Below are positions 45,622 to 55,587 of a DNA stretch of 64,000 nt, in pieces. The DNA lies in assembly GCF_016908495.1 (NCBI RefSeq), contig NZ_JAFBDZ010000001.1, forward strand, positions 1,426,001 to 1,490,000. Reading direction: 5' to 3'. A model generated the notes under the pieces. That model was not told the origin of the DNA. It did no database searches and saw only the letters and a program-made list of their open reading frames with translations. The stretch is from Rossellomorea pakistanensis. GTDB lineage: Bacteria; Bacillota; Bacilli; Bacillales; Bacillaceae_B. Each line of letters starts with the position of its first letter. Position 1 is the stretch's first letter. The translations under genes and the position numbers were made by a program.

Positions 45622-46941
45622 TTAATGTCTGTCAATAAGCTGACAGATCATCATCGCCTTGCCTACTAAAACCCCTTCACTATAGACCTCAACATCTACC
45701 TTCCCGAATTTCCGTCCGACATCTAGTACTTTAGGATGAATGTCGATAATGCTTTCCATTTGAACAGGCTTGATAAAATAAATCGTCATATTTTCAACAA
45801 CTAAATCCCCTTTTTTATAGGACTTTAATGCTCTGTTCGCGGCTTCCGTGACAAGGGTGGTAAAAACTCCATAAGAAATTGTTCCAAGTCCATTTGTCAT
45901 TTGTGGACTGACAGGGAAGCGGTAAATTTCTTCACCTATTGTTTTTGGATCCAATACTTCCATGTTATTTGTCACTAAGTCATCATGGGTTTCTCCCATT
46001 TGTGGTTGTCTTTGAATCATTTGTAATGCCTTTAATACATCCTGTCTGCTAATGATCCCTTGAAGCTTATTATGTTCATTGATAACCGGAAGCATCTCAA
46101 TTCCTTCCCAAATCATCATATGTGCAGCCGAAGCGACACTTGTTTTTAAGTTAACGGTAATAGGGTTTTTCGTCATAACCTTATCAAGGCTGACATGCTT
46201 TTCATGTCCCATAATATCTTTTGAGGTTACCATTCCTTGAATTTTCATATTACGATCCACTACAGGAAATCGACTATGAAAAGTGTATTGATTTTTCTCG
46301 TACCAATCTTCTAAGGTATCGCCTACTTGAAGATAGGCTGTGTTATCCACACTCGTCAATATATCTTCGACTAACACGATTTCTTTCTTGATTAACTGAT
46401 CATAAATAGCACGATTGATCATGGTCGCCACGGTAAAGGTATCATAGCTAGTAGAAATAATCGGAAGCTCTAGTTTATCAGCTAGTCTTTTCACTTCTTC
46501 TTCGGTATCAAAACCCCCTGTAATTAATACAGCTGCCCCTGCTTTTAATGCCTGTTCATGAGCTTGTGTCCTGTTCCCTACTATGAGGAGACTCCCTGCA
46601 TCTGTATATCTCATCATCGCTTCAAGCTTCATTGCACCAATAACGAATTTATTTAACATTTTATGTAGTCCTGCTCGTCCACCTAAAACTTGACCATCTA
46701 TAATATTAACAACTTCAGCGAAGGTAAGCTTTTCAATGTTTTCTTTTTGCTTTCTTTCAATTCTGATTGTTCCTACCCGCTCAATGGTACTTACATATCC
46801 TTTAGTTTCTGCATCTTTTATCGCCCTATACGCTGTTCCTTCACTGACTTTTAAGGCTTTTGCGATTTGACGAACAGAGATTTTTTCACCAATAGGGAGA
46901 GAATCAATGTATTCTATGATTTGTTCATGTTTAGTTGCCAA
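45622..46941 (-). CDS. ytoI: YtoI: HTH-DRTGG-CBS-hotdog protein
   Basis: 439 residues with four parts: an N-terminal helix-turn-helix (about 8-60, KISVRQIAKALKVSEGTAYR), a DRTGG domain (about 75-180), a pair of CBS domains (about 190-310, SRFPVVDRNMKIQGMV and MLPVINEHNKLQGIISRQDVL) and a C-terminal hot-dog domain. CBS pairs usually bind adenosine nucleotides, so a ligand-responsive regulator is likely, though targets are unknown. TTG at 46941 gives MATKHEQIIEYID, 6 nt after AAGGGTG; the frame extends upstream without support. Confidence 0.9.
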   Translation of the reverse strand: MATKHEQIIEYIDSLPIGEKISVRQIAKALKVSEGTAYRAIKDAETKGYVSTIERVGTIRIERKQKENIEKLTFAEVVNIIDGQVLGGRAGLHKMLNKFVIGAMKLEAMMRYTDAGSLLIVGNRTQAHEQALKAGAAVLITGGFDTEEEVKRLADKLELPIISTSYDTFTVATMINRAIYDQLIKKEIVLVEDILTSVDNTAYLQVGDTLEDWYEKNQYTFHSRFPVVDRNMKIQGMVTSKDIMGHEKHVSLDKVMTKNPITVNLKTSVASAAHMMIWEGIEMLPVINEHNKLQGIISRQDVLKALQMIQRQPQMGETHDDLVTNNMEVLDPKTIGEEIYRFPVSPQMTNGLGTISYGVFTTLVTEAANRALKSYKKGDLVVENMTIYFIKPVQMESIIDIHPKVLDVGRKFGKVDVEVYSEGVLVGKAMMICQLIDRH

Positions 46942-47023
46942 GCTTTTCACCCTTTTAAACGTCCTCTTGTTACTATTTCTATTATAATGTGAAAAGCTTG
47001 GCGTTTCAATTTTCAACCAAGTG

Positions 47024-47275
47024 TTACCCAAACGACCTCATACTCTGACGGCGAACCGGCTTAGATTTCGCCACCTGCTTTTGTTCATTTTTCTTTTTAT
47101 TTACAGTAAAAAGCATAGCAGATAAATTACCAGCAATGACAAGCAAGCATAGCCCCAGCCAACTGATCGTAAAGATGCCAGAAAGTCCATCTCCATACAA
47201 GTTGATTCTTGGAACAGCATAATATAGCATGACCCCAGCGAGTAGTAGGCATAATAGATATCTTTGTTTATTCAT
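47024..47275 (-). CDS. Small two-segment membrane protein
   Basis: 83 residues. Hydrophobic segments YLLCLLLAGVMLYYAVP and ISWLGLCLLVIAGNLSAMLF, then a basic tail. I do not recognise the family. ATG at 47275 follows GGAGGAGG with ideal spacing, which supports a real gene. It lies upstream of ytoI on the same strand, about 80 nt away. Confidence 0.65.
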   Translation of the reverse strand: MNKQRYLLCLLLAGVMLYYAVPRINLYGDGLSGIFTISWLGLCLLVIAGNLSAMLFTVNKKKNEQKQVAKSKPVRRQSMRSFG

Positions 47276-47354
47276 ACTAACCTCCTCCATACAGCTTGTT
47301 CTATATGTATGCGTAAAGAGGTAGATTCATTAAACTATTCTTATTTTAGAATGA

Positions 47355-47460
47355 AAAAAGAGGGGCTGCCCCATAGTAGTCAGTACCACATTATTCAATA
47401 CATAAGGTTCTATATATTGGATGGTACCCTAAATTAGGGCTTGCCTCCTCTATGTATTTA
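47355..47460 (-). terminator. Long hairpin B4, probable ytkL terminator
   Basis: GAGGCAAGCCCTAATTTAGGGTACCA pairs imperfectly with TGGTACTGACTACTATGGGGCAGCCCCTC across about 105 nt and is followed on the minus strand by TTTTTTCATT. Its GGGGCTG(C)CCC end resembles B1-B3. Confidence 0.6.
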
Positions 47461-47469
47461 ATTTAATTT

Positions 47470-48150
47470 TTATAAGTCGATTACTTCTCCAACTTCCATG
47501 ACTTTCCCATTGCAGTCTTTTAATCCCTCAACAAATTTATGTGGATCTTGTTTAATTGGCGGGAATGTATTGAAATGGATTGGGACAACTAATTTAGCTT
47601 CTATGAATTTTGCCGCTACGGTTGCATCTTCTGGTCCCATCGTAAAATTATCACCTATTGGTAGAAAGGCAAGGTCAATATCATTAAGCTCGCCAATTAA
47701 TTTCATATCAGAAAATAAGCCAGTATCCCCTGCATGATATATCGTTTTCCCCTCAGCCATTAGGAGAATTCCAGCTGGCATCCCTGTATAGACGATTTCA
47801 TTTTTTTCTGTTACATAGCTGGATCCGTGAAAGGCTTGAGTAAGTTTCACTTTCCCAAAGTCAAATTGATAGGCCCCCCCTATATGCATATTGTGAGTAT
47901 TCAATCCTTTCCAGCTAAGATAGTCAGCCAGTTCATGTGGTGCAATCACCAGTGAATCATTCTTTTTAGCAAGCTCAACTGTATCTCCAACATGATCATT
48001 GTGACCGTGTGTTAGAAGAATTACGTCGGGTTTTTCATTTTCCACCTTAAGGTCTGTTAAATCATTTCCATTAATAAAAGGGTCAATTAAAATTGTTTTG
48101 TTATTTGTTATGATTTTTACCACCGAGTGTCCATGATATGAAACTTTCAT
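47470..48150 (-). CDS. ytkL: Metallo-beta-lactamase fold hydrolase YtkL (UPF0173)
   Basis: 226 residues. The metal-binding [10 protein letters not shown] (H48, H50, D52, H53), then HGSSYV, the ligand [11 protein letters not shown] and the final VPIHFNTFP are all present. UPF0173 is a metal-dependent hydrolase family of unknown substrate. ATG at 48150 is preceded by a purine-rich GGAGGG. Single gene with its own terminator. Confidence 0.92.
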   Translation of the reverse strand: MKVSYHGHSVVKIITNNKTILIDPFINGNDLTDLKVENEKPDVILLTHGHNDHVGDTVELAKKNDSLVIAPHELADYLSWKGLNTHNMHIGGAYQFDFGKVKLTQAFHGSSYVTEKNEIVYTGMPAGILLMAEGKTIYHAGDTGLFSDMKLIGELNDIDLAFLPIGDNFTMGPEDATVAAKFIEAKLVVPIHFNTFPPIKQDPHKFVEGLKDCNGKVMEVGEVIDL

Positions 48151-48284
48151 TCAACTATTCCCTCCATTATTTAGATACTTATTGTATTATTCTTTTTAAG
48201 GATCAAAAATCCTGCCATTTTCACTATACCCGTTTTCTCAATTCTTAAAAAGTTTACAGGCATAATTTTTGTTGCTACTCTGAT

Positions 48285-48445
48285 AAAGAGAAACTTCATT
48301 CAGTGGAGGGACTTTCTCCATCCCCCACTGATTGTTAGTTGAACCAATCGGGCTTTTACGGACAGTTATCCCCCACCTACGCTTCTTCAATTCGTCTAAG
48401 CCTTGAGGTGTGGAATTACTGCCCGTTAATGCGGGATAATTAGAT
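48285..48445 (+). ncRNA. Structured intergenic element upstream of the M24 peptidase
   Basis: About 150 nt with several helices. CAGTGG-GGGA (48301-48311) pairs with TCCC-CCACTG (48321-48330). GATTG/CAATC follows. A long stem joins CGGACAGT, CACCT and GCTT (48359-48384) to AAGC, AGGTG and ACTGCCCG (48398-48425). CCCG/CGGG (48422-48435) is an alternative hairpin that shares bases with the long stem. The stretch before it (48259-48290) resembles the left end of an A-family repeat. It may be RNA, or the remnant of a mobile element. Confidence 0.4.
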
Positions 48446-48466
48446 ACTTATATTAGGAGGATGACC

Positions 48467-49564
48467 ATGAATCAACGATTAACGAAACTAATGAACTGGT
48501 TAAAAGAAGAAAACATAGAAGCTGCATTTCTCACTTCTACTGAAAATGTATTTTACTTAAGTGGATTCCGTACAGACCCTCATGAACGTTTATTAGGAGT
48601 CATGGTATTCCAAGAAAAAGAACCGTTTCTAGTATGTCCTGGTATGGAGACAGAAGATGTTCGCAATGCAGGTTGGGGCTTTGATATTGTAGGTTACTCT
48701 GATACAGACAATCCTTGGGAATTCATTTCTAAGCAAGTGAACCGAAGAGTCCATTCAATCGAACAGCTTGCAGTTGAAAAAACACATTTAATTGTCGAGA
48801 GATTTGAGAGCCTTCAAGAAACGTTTCAACCAAAGCAATTTAGAGCGGTTGAAGAGATCATGCATGAATTACGAATGATAAAAGACGAAAAAGAGCTTAA
48901 AATCTTACGTAAAGCAGCAAAATTTGCCGATTTTGCTATTGAGGTAGGGGTAAATGAAATCGAAGAAGGCAAAACAGAACAAGAAATCATTGCAAAAATT
49001 GAGTACGAATTAAAGAAAAAGGGAATTTCAGAAATGTCCTTTTCCACTATGGTGCTAACAGGTAAAAATGCTGCTAGTCCTCATGGTAATCCAGGTGACA
49101 CAAAAATTCAAAAAGGAGACCTTGTTCTTTTCGACCTTGGTGTTGTATATAAGGGCTACTGCTCTGATATCACTCGAACCGTGGCATACGGAGAAATTAA
49201 TGATGAGCAGAAGAAAATATATGATACAGTCCTTCAAGCACAGCTTGCTTCATTAGAAAAAGTAAAACCAGGTGTGACTGCTAAGGAACTTGATCAAACT
49301 GCAAGAAAACATATTGCTGAGGCGGGATACGGTGATTACTTCCCACACAGACTCGGTCATGGTCTAGGCGTTAGTGTTCATGAATATCCATCTATTACAG
49401 AAACCAATGACCTTGTGATGAAAGCCGGAATGGCCTTTACCATTGAACCAGGAGTATATGTTCCCAATGTTGCAGGTGTACGGATTGAGGATGACATTTA
49501 TATTACTGAAAACGGGCCTGAATTATTAACGAAATTCCCTAAAGAATTACAAATTATTAAATAA
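48467..49564 (+). CDS. M24B family Xaa-Pro peptidase
   Basis: 365 residues. An N-terminal creatinase-like domain (about 1-125, with NVFYLSGFRTDPHERLL) precedes the pita-bread peptidase domain. Metal ligands are visible in VLFDLGVVYKGYCSDITRT (two Asp), PHRLGHGLGVSVHEYP (His), FTIEPGVYVPN (Glu) and VRIEDDIYIT (Glu). It should remove N-terminal residues before proline or split X-Pro dipeptides. ATG at 48467 is 6 nt after AGGAGG; an ATG two codons earlier is adjacent to that site. Confidence 0.93.
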   Translation: MNQRLTKLMNWLKEENIEAAFLTSTENVFYLSGFRTDPHERLLGVMVFQEKEPFLVCPGMETEDVRNAGWGFDIVGYSDTDNPWEFISKQVNRRVHSIEQLAVEKTHLIVERFESLQETFQPKQFRAVEEIMHELRMIKDEKELKILRKAAKFADFAIEVGVNEIEEGKTEQEIIAKIEYELKKKGISEMSFSTMVLTGKNAASPHGNPGDTKIQKGDLVLFDLGVVYKGYCSDITRTVAYGEINDEQKKIYDTVLQAQLASLEKVKPGVTAKELDQTARKHIAEAGYGDYFPHRLGHGLGVSVHEYPSITETNDLVMKAGMAFTIEPGVYVPNVAGVRIEDDIYITENGPELLTKFPKELQIIK

Positions 49565-49581
49565 AGCGTTTTTCAATACTC

Positions 49582-49609
49582 AAGGCTGGCTCTGAAACGG
49601 GCCAGCCTT
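49582..49609 (+). terminator. Terminator of the M24 peptidase gene
   Basis: AAGGCTGGC/GCCAGCCTT hairpin followed by TTTTT. Confidence 0.85.
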
Positions 49610-49625
49610 TTTACCATATCATATT

Positions 49626-50744
49626 TTATTGCTGTTCTAACAATGTAAATGCATCAAGATAATCTAATCCATGTGCCTCTGCAACAGCTTTATATGTGAC
49701 GTAACCATTCAAGGTGTTTATGCCTTTTAATAATGCAGCATTGTCTAAGCAAGCTTGCTTGTAGCCTTTGTTAGCAATTTGGATAGCATAAGGAACGGTT
49801 ACATTCGTTAAAGCAATAGTTGAAGTTCTTGGTACTGCACCTGGCATATTGGCTACAGCATAGTGAACAACCCCATGCTTTTCATATGTTGGATTATCAT
49901 GTGTTGTTATTCTATCAGTTGTTTCAAAAATTCCACCTTGATCAATCGCAATATCAACTACTACGGAACCAGTGGTCATTGATTTGATCATCTCTTCTGT
50001 TACTAATTTAGGGGCTTTAGCTCCTGGAATTAATACTGCTCCAATGACAAGATCAGAGTTTTTAATGGCTTCCTCAATGTTTAGTGGATTAGACATTAAT
50101 GTTGTAACATCACTTCCAAAAATATCATCGAGCTGACGTAAACGATCAGGATTTAAATCAATAATGGTTACCTGCGCCCCTAAGCCGATCGCCATTTTGG
50201 CAGCATTGGTTCCTGCAACTCCACCACCAATGATGGTTACTTTTCCACGTTGAACTCCTGGTACTCCTGAAAGGAGAATCCCTTTGCCGCCATGGTTCTT
50301 CTCTAAGAACTGGGCACCAATTTGAGTAGCCATTCTTCCAGCCACCTCACTCATCGGAGTGAGCAATGGAAGTGTTCGATTTACTTCAACGGTTTCATAA
50401 GCAATTGAAACTACTTTATGATCAATTAAAGCCTTTGTTAACTCTGGTTCAGGAGCTAAATGTAAATATGTAAACAGAATTAACCCTTCGCGAAAATAGT
50501 CATACTCACTCGGAATCGGCTCTTTTACTTTCATAACCATATCCATCGACCATGCCTCATGAGCAGTATCTACAATACTCCCACCAGCATTTACATAATC
50601 TTCGTCAGTAAAACTTGAGCCTAGACCTGCACCCGATTCAATGAACACTTCATGACCGAATTGAACAAGGTTTACTACTCCAGCTGGTGTCATCGCTATT
50701 CGGCTTTCATTGTTCTTAACTTCTTTTGGAACTCCAATACGCAT
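49626..50744 (-). CDS. ald: Alanine dehydrogenase
   Basis: 372 residues. [15 protein letters not shown], the catalytic Lys in [15 protein letters not shown], the His in LFTYLHLA and the Rossmann [21 protein letters not shown] are present. It deaminates alanine to pyruvate with NAD; in Bacillus it is needed for efficient sporulation on alanine. ATG at 50744 follows GGAGG. A cre-like palindrome is upstream. Confidence 0.97.
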   Translation of the reverse strand: MRIGVPKEVKNNESRIAMTPAGVVNLVQFGHEVFIESGAGLGSSFTDEDYVNAGGSIVDTAHEAWSMDMVMKVKEPIPSEYDYFREGLILFTYLHLAPEPELTKALIDHKVVSIAYETVEVNRTLPLLTPMSEVAGRMATQIGAQFLEKNHGGKGILLSGVPGVQRGKVTIIGGGVAGTNAAKMAIGLGAQVTIIDLNPDRLRQLDDIFGSDVTTLMSNPLNIEEAIKNSDLVIGAVLIPGAKAPKLVTEEMIKSMTTGSVVVDIAIDQGGIFETTDRITTHDNPTYEKHGVVHYAVANMPGAVPRTSTIALTNVTVPYAIQIANKGYKQACLDNAALLKGINTLNGYVTYKAVAEAHGLDYLDAFTLLEQQ

Positions 50745-50867
50745 CAATCTAACCTCCTATACAAATTCCCCTTTGGATTCAAGTTGGTATTATAGGAATA
50801 CATTGGGAGAAGTTCAAAATAAATATAACATTTAGATGATTAAAAAGCGACACTAATTTCGTAAAAG

Positions 50868-50881
50868 CGAAAACGCTTTCT
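50868..50881. promoter_or_regulatory. cre-like palindrome upstream of ald
   Basis: CGAAAACGCTTTCT matches the cre core at 12 of 14 positions and lies within the wider palindrome AAAGCGAAAACGCTTT. It is about 125 nt upstream of the ald start. Confidence 0.4.
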
Positions 50882-50943
50882 ATTTTACTTAATGTGTACC
50901 TCAATCACTTGTTTTATATATGAATTCTATATGAAAGAAAATG

Positions 50944-50978
50944 AAGCCATCATGTGACAACAACCCACATGATGGCTT
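50944..50978 (-). terminator. Terminator of the 53-residue gene
   Basis: AAGCCATCATGTG/CACATGATGGCTT hairpin, followed on the minus strand by CATTTTCTTT. Confidence 0.75.
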
Positions 50979-50984
50979 ATTTGT

Positions 50985-51146
50985 TTATTGCTGTGGATAT
51001 TCTTCCTCTTGCTCTTCATAAGGATTGTATTGACCGCCCGGCTCATCAATAACGCCACTTGAATAAGCTCCCATAATTTGGTTACTCACTGACTGTGTTG
51101 CCTGCTCATCATAAGTAAATTGTTCTTTCGGATCTTTTTTCTTCAA
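50985..51146 (-). CDS. Small acidic protein, possibly DUF4025/YozQ-like
   Basis: A 53-residue frame starting TTG at 51146 after GAGGGGGGTAAACA. It reads MKKKDPKEQFTYDEQATQ, then a middle with QIMGAYSSGVIDEPGG and an acidic EEQEEEYPQQ end. The YSSGVID stretch resembles the small DUF4025 (YozQ-like) proteins of Bacillus, but similarity is judged by eye. A strong binding site and a dedicated terminator support expression. No membrane segment. Function unknown. Confidence 0.65.
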   Translation of the reverse strand: MKKKDPKEQFTYDEQATQSVSNQIMGAYSSGVIDEPGGQYNPYEEQEEEYPQQ

Positions 51147-51258
51147 TGTTTACCCCCCTCTGTTTTCGGTTATAAGACTATACAAGGTTATTTTTTGGAT
51201 TTTTGTAACTTCTATTAGTGGGAAATTCTAGTAAGTTTGCTAAGGAGGAGACGAATAC

Positions 51259-51711
51259 ATGAGTTTATACTATAGGAATATATTAGTAGCTGTAGATGGC
51301 TCAATTGAAGCAGAGTGGGCATTCAAAAAAGCCATTGCGATCGCAAAAAGAAATGATGCTAACATAACACTAATTCACGTTATTGATTCTCGCTCATTTG
51401 CCACCGTTGAATCCTACGATCGAACAACAGTTGGTGAAAGAGCTGAAACTTATGCTGAAGATGTTATGGCGAAGTATAAAAAAGAAGCAGAACTAGCTGG
51501 TGTTCTAAACGTGCAAACACTTATTGAATACGGTTCCCCAAAAGTCATCATCCCAAATGAAGGTGCCAAAAAAGCCAATGCTGACCTCATTATTTGCGGT
51601 GCAACAGGATTAAATGCTGTGGAGCGCTTCCTAATCGGAAGTGTATCAGAGCATATCACCCGTTCAGCAGAATGTGATGTCCTTGTAGTCAGGAATGAAA
51701 AAGAAGAGTAA
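51259..51711 (+). CDS. Universal stress protein (UspA family)
   Basis: 150 residues. The N-terminal ILVAVDGSIEAEWAFKKA and the ATP-binding loop GATGLNAVERFLIGSVSEHI (Gly-x2-Gly-x9-Gly-Ser) are typical of nucleotide-binding Usp proteins. ATG at 51259 follows AAGGAGGAG. Expected to be a cytoplasmic homodimer linked to stress or starvation survival. Single gene with its own terminator. Confidence 0.93.
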   Translation: MSLYYRNILVAVDGSIEAEWAFKKAIAIAKRNDANITLIHVIDSRSFATVESYDRTTVGERAETYAEDVMAKYKKEAELAGVLNVQTLIEYGSPKVIIPNEGAKKANADLIICGATGLNAVERFLIGSVSEHITRSAECDVLVVRNEKEE

Positions 51712-51723
51712 ATTTATTATTAT

Positions 51724-51748
51724 TGGACTAACCATTAAGGTTGGTCCA
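51724..51748 (+). terminator. Terminator of the universal stress gene
   Basis: TGGACTAACC/GGTTGGTCCA hairpin followed by TTTTCTTT. Confidence 0.8.
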
Positions 51749-51884
51749 TTTTCTTTGAGTTCCGGTTACATGAGTTGGGTACCAATCATCTTGTGATGTA
51801 TTTAAGAAATGGTATCAGGAAAAAAACATGGATGTTAAATATATACTCAGTAAGTACCGTGAAAACGTGTGGAGACTGGGTAGA

Positions 51885-52030
51885 TGGTATGAATAGAGGC
51901 CTTTCTTGACACCAAACTGTACGGAAGCTGAGATGATGATACGAATAGTGACCTTTCGTGACATCAAACTGCTCAGATGCCAAGGTGATAGTACGAATAG
52001 AGACCTTCCTTCACGACAAACTACACAAAA
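51885..52030. repeat. 52-bp degenerate tandem repeat, three units
   Basis: GAATAG recurs at 51891, 51943 and 51995, exactly 52 bp apart. Each is followed by G(A/T)(G/A)xCCTT and then GACAxCAAACT or a variant. Units are about 75-80 percent alike by eye. The rest of 51750-52214 holds no recognisable gene; the open frames across it show no protein features. Confidence 0.7.
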
Positions 52031-52214
52031 CAAACATGACGGACTCAAATAAATCGTATGCCACCGGGAAAAAGGGGATGATATCATGAAAATTCATCAA
52101 TCTAGAAAATGAAATCATTGGACTTTGCATTTCTAACTACATCAAATTGTCCGAAATATCTAAGTTTAACTTAGTAACCACTTAGGGTAACCAAATAAAA
52201 TAAGAACTGCCCGC

Positions 52215-53609
52215 TCAACTGGACAGCTCTCCTTGTTTTAATTTCTTCTTAGCTTTTATTAATTGTTCCTTCACCTGATCAAAGCCTGTTCCACCATAAG
52301 AGTTTCTACGCTCTACGGCCATTTTTGGTGATAACACATCATATATATCATTTTCAATTAGGGTAGAAGCTTCCTTAAACTGACTAATGGACAAGTCCTT
52401 CAAGTAACAGTTATTTTGAATGCAATAAAGAACAAGCTGACCAACAATTTCATGTGCTTGTCGGAATGGGATTCCTTTTGTTGCCAAGTAATCTGCTAGC
52501 TCCGTTGCGTTTGAAAAATCTTCATCTACCGCTTTTTCCATCGAGGCTTTATTGACTTTCATCGTTCCTACCATGCCGGCGAAAATTTTCAAGGAACCTT
52601 TAGTGGTTTCCACGGTGTCAAACATTCCTTCTTTATCTTCTTGCATGTCTTTGTTATAAGCCAGCGGCAAGCCTTTAAGAACTGTAAGAAGTGAGAATAG
52701 ATTTCCATATACTCGCCCTGTTTTTCCGCGGACAAGCTCGGCCATGTCAGGATTCTTCTTCTGTGGCATAATACTGCTTCCTGTTGTAAAGGTATCATCT
52801 AATTCAACAAAATTAAATTCCTGGCTAGTCCATAAAATAAGTTCCTCCGCAAAACGAGAAAGGTGCATCATTAATATCGAACTATTACTCAAAAATTCAA
52901 GAATGAAATCTCTGTCACTAACAGCATCCATACTATTTTCATAGATTCCTTGAAATCCTAGAATCTCAGCTGTTTGCAGACGATCAATGGGATAGGTCGT
53001 TCCAGCCAGTGCACCTGCGCCTAATGGGCATAAATCAATTCTTTCTAACCCATTTTTCATTCTGTCTTTGTCCCGTTCAAGCATCCAAAAATAGGCCATG
53101 AGATGATGTGAAAAAGATATTGGCTGTGCCCTTTGCAAATGGGTATAGCCAGGCATAATGGTATAAACATGTTCTTCGGCTTGGACTAATAGATTTTCTT
53201 GTAGCTCTTCAATCGACTCAATAATTTCTAAAACTCTTCTTTTTAAATACAAATGCATATCGGTAGCAACCTGATCATTACGGCTTCTACCTGTATGCAA
53301 CTTTCCTCCTATTTCACCTACTTCATCTGTTAATAGTTTTTCTAAATTACAATGAATGTCCTCTAACGAAGTTGAATAAGTTAACTCCTTACTTTTGGCC
53401 TTATCAGCTAAGGAATGTAATCCGCCTAAAATCTTATTTCCCTCCTCAGAAGTAAGAATTTTATTATCCATAAGCATCGTTACATGAGCAATACTTCCTT
53501 CAATATCTTCGTCTACCAATTGTTGATCAAAGGGAATCGATGCATTAAATTCATCCACCCAGTCTTCTGGCTGCTTCTGAAATCTTCCGCTCCATACTTT
53601 TTGGCTCAT
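52215..53609 (-). CDS. argH: Argininosuccinate lyase
   Basis: 464 residues of the fumarase/aspartase superfamily. [31 protein letters not shown] and the catalytic-loop signature [12 protein letters not shown] are intact. It splits argininosuccinate into arginine and fumarate. ATG at 53609 follows AAAGGAGAG and overlaps the argG stop (ATGA), so the two are coupled. A B-like hairpin overlaps its stop and probably terminates the operon. Confidence 0.97.
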   Translation of the reverse strand: MSQKVWSGRFQKQPEDWVDEFNASIPFDQQLVDEDIEGSIAHVTMLMDNKILTSEEGNKILGGLHSLADKAKSKELTYSTSLEDIHCNLEKLLTDEVGEIGGKLHTGRSRNDQVATDMHLYLKRRVLEIIESIEELQENLLVQAEEHVYTIMPGYTHLQRAQPISFSHHLMAYFWMLERDKDRMKNGLERIDLCPLGAGALAGTTYPIDRLQTAEILGFQGIYENSMDAVSDRDFILEFLSNSSILMMHLSRFAEELILWTSQEFNFVELDDTFTTGSSIMPQKKNPDMAELVRGKTGRVYGNLFSLLTVLKGLPLAYNKDMQEDKEGMFDTVETTKGSLKIFAGMVGTMKVNKASMEKAVDEDFSNATELADYLATKGIPFRQAHEIVGQLVLYCIQNNCYLKDLSISQFKEASTLIENDIYDVLSPKMAVERRNSYGGTGFDQVKEQLIKAKKKLKQGELSS

Positions 53610-54811
53610 ACTTTTAAACTCTCCTTTTGTTGTACATGGGAGTGAACCTTTGTAGGAAGTCCCCACAATTGAATAAAGCCAACAGCGGCATTATGATCAA
53701 ATTCATCTTCTTTTGTATAGGTAGCAAGCTTTTCATTATAGAGGGAGTTAGGTGATTTTCTACCTTCTACAATCGCATGACCCTTAAATAACTTCACTCG
53801 CACAATTCCATTCACATATTGTTGGGTTTGTTCCAAAAATGCCAATAGAGCTGGGGTTAATGGAGAATACCATAAACCATCATAAATGACTTCAGTCAAC
53901 TTCTTCTCAATCACAGGTTTGAAATGAGCTAACTCTTTTACCAATGTAATATCCTCTAGTTCTTTATGAGCTTTCATTAATGTCATTGCACCTGGACATT
54001 CATAAACCTCTCTAGATTTAATCCCCACCAAACGATTTTCTACGTGATCAATACGTCCTACTCCGTGTTTACCTGCAAGATTATTCAGCATTAAAATAAG
54101 TCCAGATAATGTGTATGAGACACCATTTAGCTTAGTAGGAACCCCCTTTTCAAATTCAATCTCAATTGTATCCGCAATATCAGGGGTGTTTTCAATACTA
54201 TTTGTTAAATCATACGCTTCTTCTGGCGGAGCCTGCCAAGGATCTTCCAAAATACCACATTCATTACTTCTTCCCCATAGATTTTGATCAATTGAATAAG
54301 GGCTGTCTAAATTAATCGGGATCGGAATCTCTTTTTCCTTTGCATACTGAATTTCTTCTTCACGTGACCAGCTCCACTCTCTGACAGGGGCAATCACCTT
54401 TAATTCCGGATTTAATGCTGCGATGGAAACTTCAAATCGAACTTGATCATTTCCTTTCCCAGTACATCCATGAGCTACTGCTGTTGCTCCTTCTTTTTCG
54501 GCTATTTCTACAAGCTTTTTCGCAATCAGTGGACGGGAAAGTGCGGATACTAGTGGATACTTTCCTTCATAAAGGGCATGACTTTGTAAAGCCATTAATG
54601 CAAATTCTTGAGCGAATTCTTCTTTTGCATCAATTACATAACTTTTCACGGCTCCAACATTTAATGCTTTTTGCTTAACAAAATCTAAATCCTTCCCTTC
54701 CCCGACATCTAAACAACATGCAATCACTTCATAATTTTGCTCCATTAACCATTGAACAGCAACAGAGGTATCTAATCCTCCAGAATAAGCTAAAACAATT
54801 TTTTCTTTCAT
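53606..54811 (-). CDS. argG: Argininosuccinate synthase
   Basis: 401 residues. The ATP pyrophosphatase loop [30 protein letters not shown] and the substrate-binding [17 protein letters not shown] are present. It joins citrulline and aspartate. ATG at 54811 follows GAGAGGAGAAGG. It has a good promoter and an ARG box, so arginine repression through ArgR/AhrC is expected. Confidence 0.97.
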   Translation of the reverse strand: MKEKIVLAYSGGLDTSVAVQWLMEQNYEVIACCLDVGEGKDLDFVKQKALNVGAVKSYVIDAKEEFAQEFALMALQSHALYEGKYPLVSALSRPLIAKKLVEIAEKEGATAVAHGCTGKGNDQVRFEVSIAALNPELKVIAPVREWSWSREEEIQYAKEKEIPIPINLDSPYSIDQNLWGRSNECGILEDPWQAPPEEAYDLTNSIENTPDIADTIEIEFEKGVPTKLNGVSYTLSGLILMLNNLAGKHGVGRIDHVENRLVGIKSREVYECPGAMTLMKAHKELEDITLVKELAHFKPVIEKKLTEVIYDGLWYSPLTPALLAFLEQTQQYVNGIVRVKLFKGHAIVEGRKSPNSLYNEKLATYTKEDEFDHNAAVGFIQLWGLPTKVHSHVQQKESLKV

Positions 54812-54854
54812 AACGCCTTCTCCTCTCGATGATAAACTTATAAATATTAATATA

Positions 54855-54912
54855 AATGAATTTTTATTCTTTACTATGAATGTATCTTAACAAGGAACAG
54901 AGAATATTTCAA
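54855..54912 (-). promoter_or_regulatory. argG promoter with ARG box
   Basis: -35 TTGAAA (54907-54912) and -10 TAAGAT (54884-54889), 17 bp apart. AAAGAATAAAAATTCATT (54855-54872) at the expected transcription start carries the core GAATAAAAATTCA of the Bacillus ARG box. A weaker similar sequence, TATTCGTAAAAATGTATA, lies just upstream of the -35. Confidence 0.8.
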
Positions 54913-55012
54913 TATATATTCGTAAAAATGTATATTTATTTTATAAAGGAATTTCACGGCCTAGGGCGGAATCTATAAATAGAACATAATATAATTTAAG
55001 GTTGGTGCTTAA

Positions 55013-55534
55013 ATGGACTATTTATCACTCGCTCTAAAAGATATGAGAGCATTGAAGAAAAATGGAAGCAAAACCATTGATCGTTTGAATCTTGATCAAT
55101 TGATGCATAAGCCATCAACGGAATCCAATTCCCTTGCTGACATTGTGAAACATTTGCACGGAAACATGCTATCAAGGTGGACTGATTTTCTTACAGCAGA
55201 CGGTGAAAAAGATTGGCGTAAAAGAGAGGAAGAATTTCAGGCGAGTTTTTCTTCAAAAGAGGAGCTTTTTCAATTATGGGAGGAAGGCTGGGAGCTAACC
55301 CTTAAAACAATTGAAAACCTTAATGAAGAGGATTTAAATAAGAAGATCAAAATTAGAGGGGAGGACCAATCCGTTGTAGAAGCCATTCAACGACAGCTAG
55401 TTCACTATGCAAGCCATGTTGGACAAATGATGTATATAGGAAAAATGATCTTAAATGAAGAGTGGGAATCCCTTAGTATTCCTCGAGGAAAGTCAGAAGA
55501 GTTTTTACAGATGAAACTAAATCAAGGTCGCTAA
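55013..55534 (+). CDS. DinB-like (DUF1572) protein
   Basis: 173 residues, predicted all-helical. His residues at the expected metal-site positions are seen in IVKHLHGNMLSRW and LVHYASHVGQMMYIGK, the pattern of DinB/YfiT-like four-helix bundles, subgroup DUF1572. Some relatives are thiol transferases; the substrate here is unknown. ATG at 55013 lacks a strong binding site (AAGGTTGG). The next gene follows closely. Confidence 0.82.
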   Translation: MDYLSLALKDMRALKKNGSKTIDRLNLDQLMHKPSTESNSLADIVKHLHGNMLSRWTDFLTADGEKDWRKREEEFQASFSSKEELFQLWEEGWELTLKTIENLNEEDLNKKIKIRGEDQSVVEAIQRQLVHYASHVGQMMYIGKMILNEEWESLSIPRGKSEEFLQMKLNQGR

Positions 55535-55543
55535 TGCTTACAA

Positions 55544-55581
55544 ATCACCTCTTCTTTTGTACAATAAAAAGAAGAGGTGAT
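55544..55581 (+). promoter_or_regulatory. Perfect 15-bp hairpin enclosing the ribosome binding site of the next gene
   Basis: ATCACCTCTTCTTTT (55544-55558) is fully complementary to AAAAGAAGAGGTGAT (55567-55581), with an 8-nt loop. The 3' arm contains GAGGTG (55574-55579), the Shine-Dalgarno sequence of the gene starting at 55588. No T-run follows. Confidence 0.7.
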
Positions 55582-55587
55582 GGTATT

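Noticed and set aside
51815-52087. Minus-strand frames of 65-90 codons across the 52-bp repeat
   Set aside because: Their apparent internal repeats merely reflect the DNA tandem repeat; there is no start signal or conserved domain.
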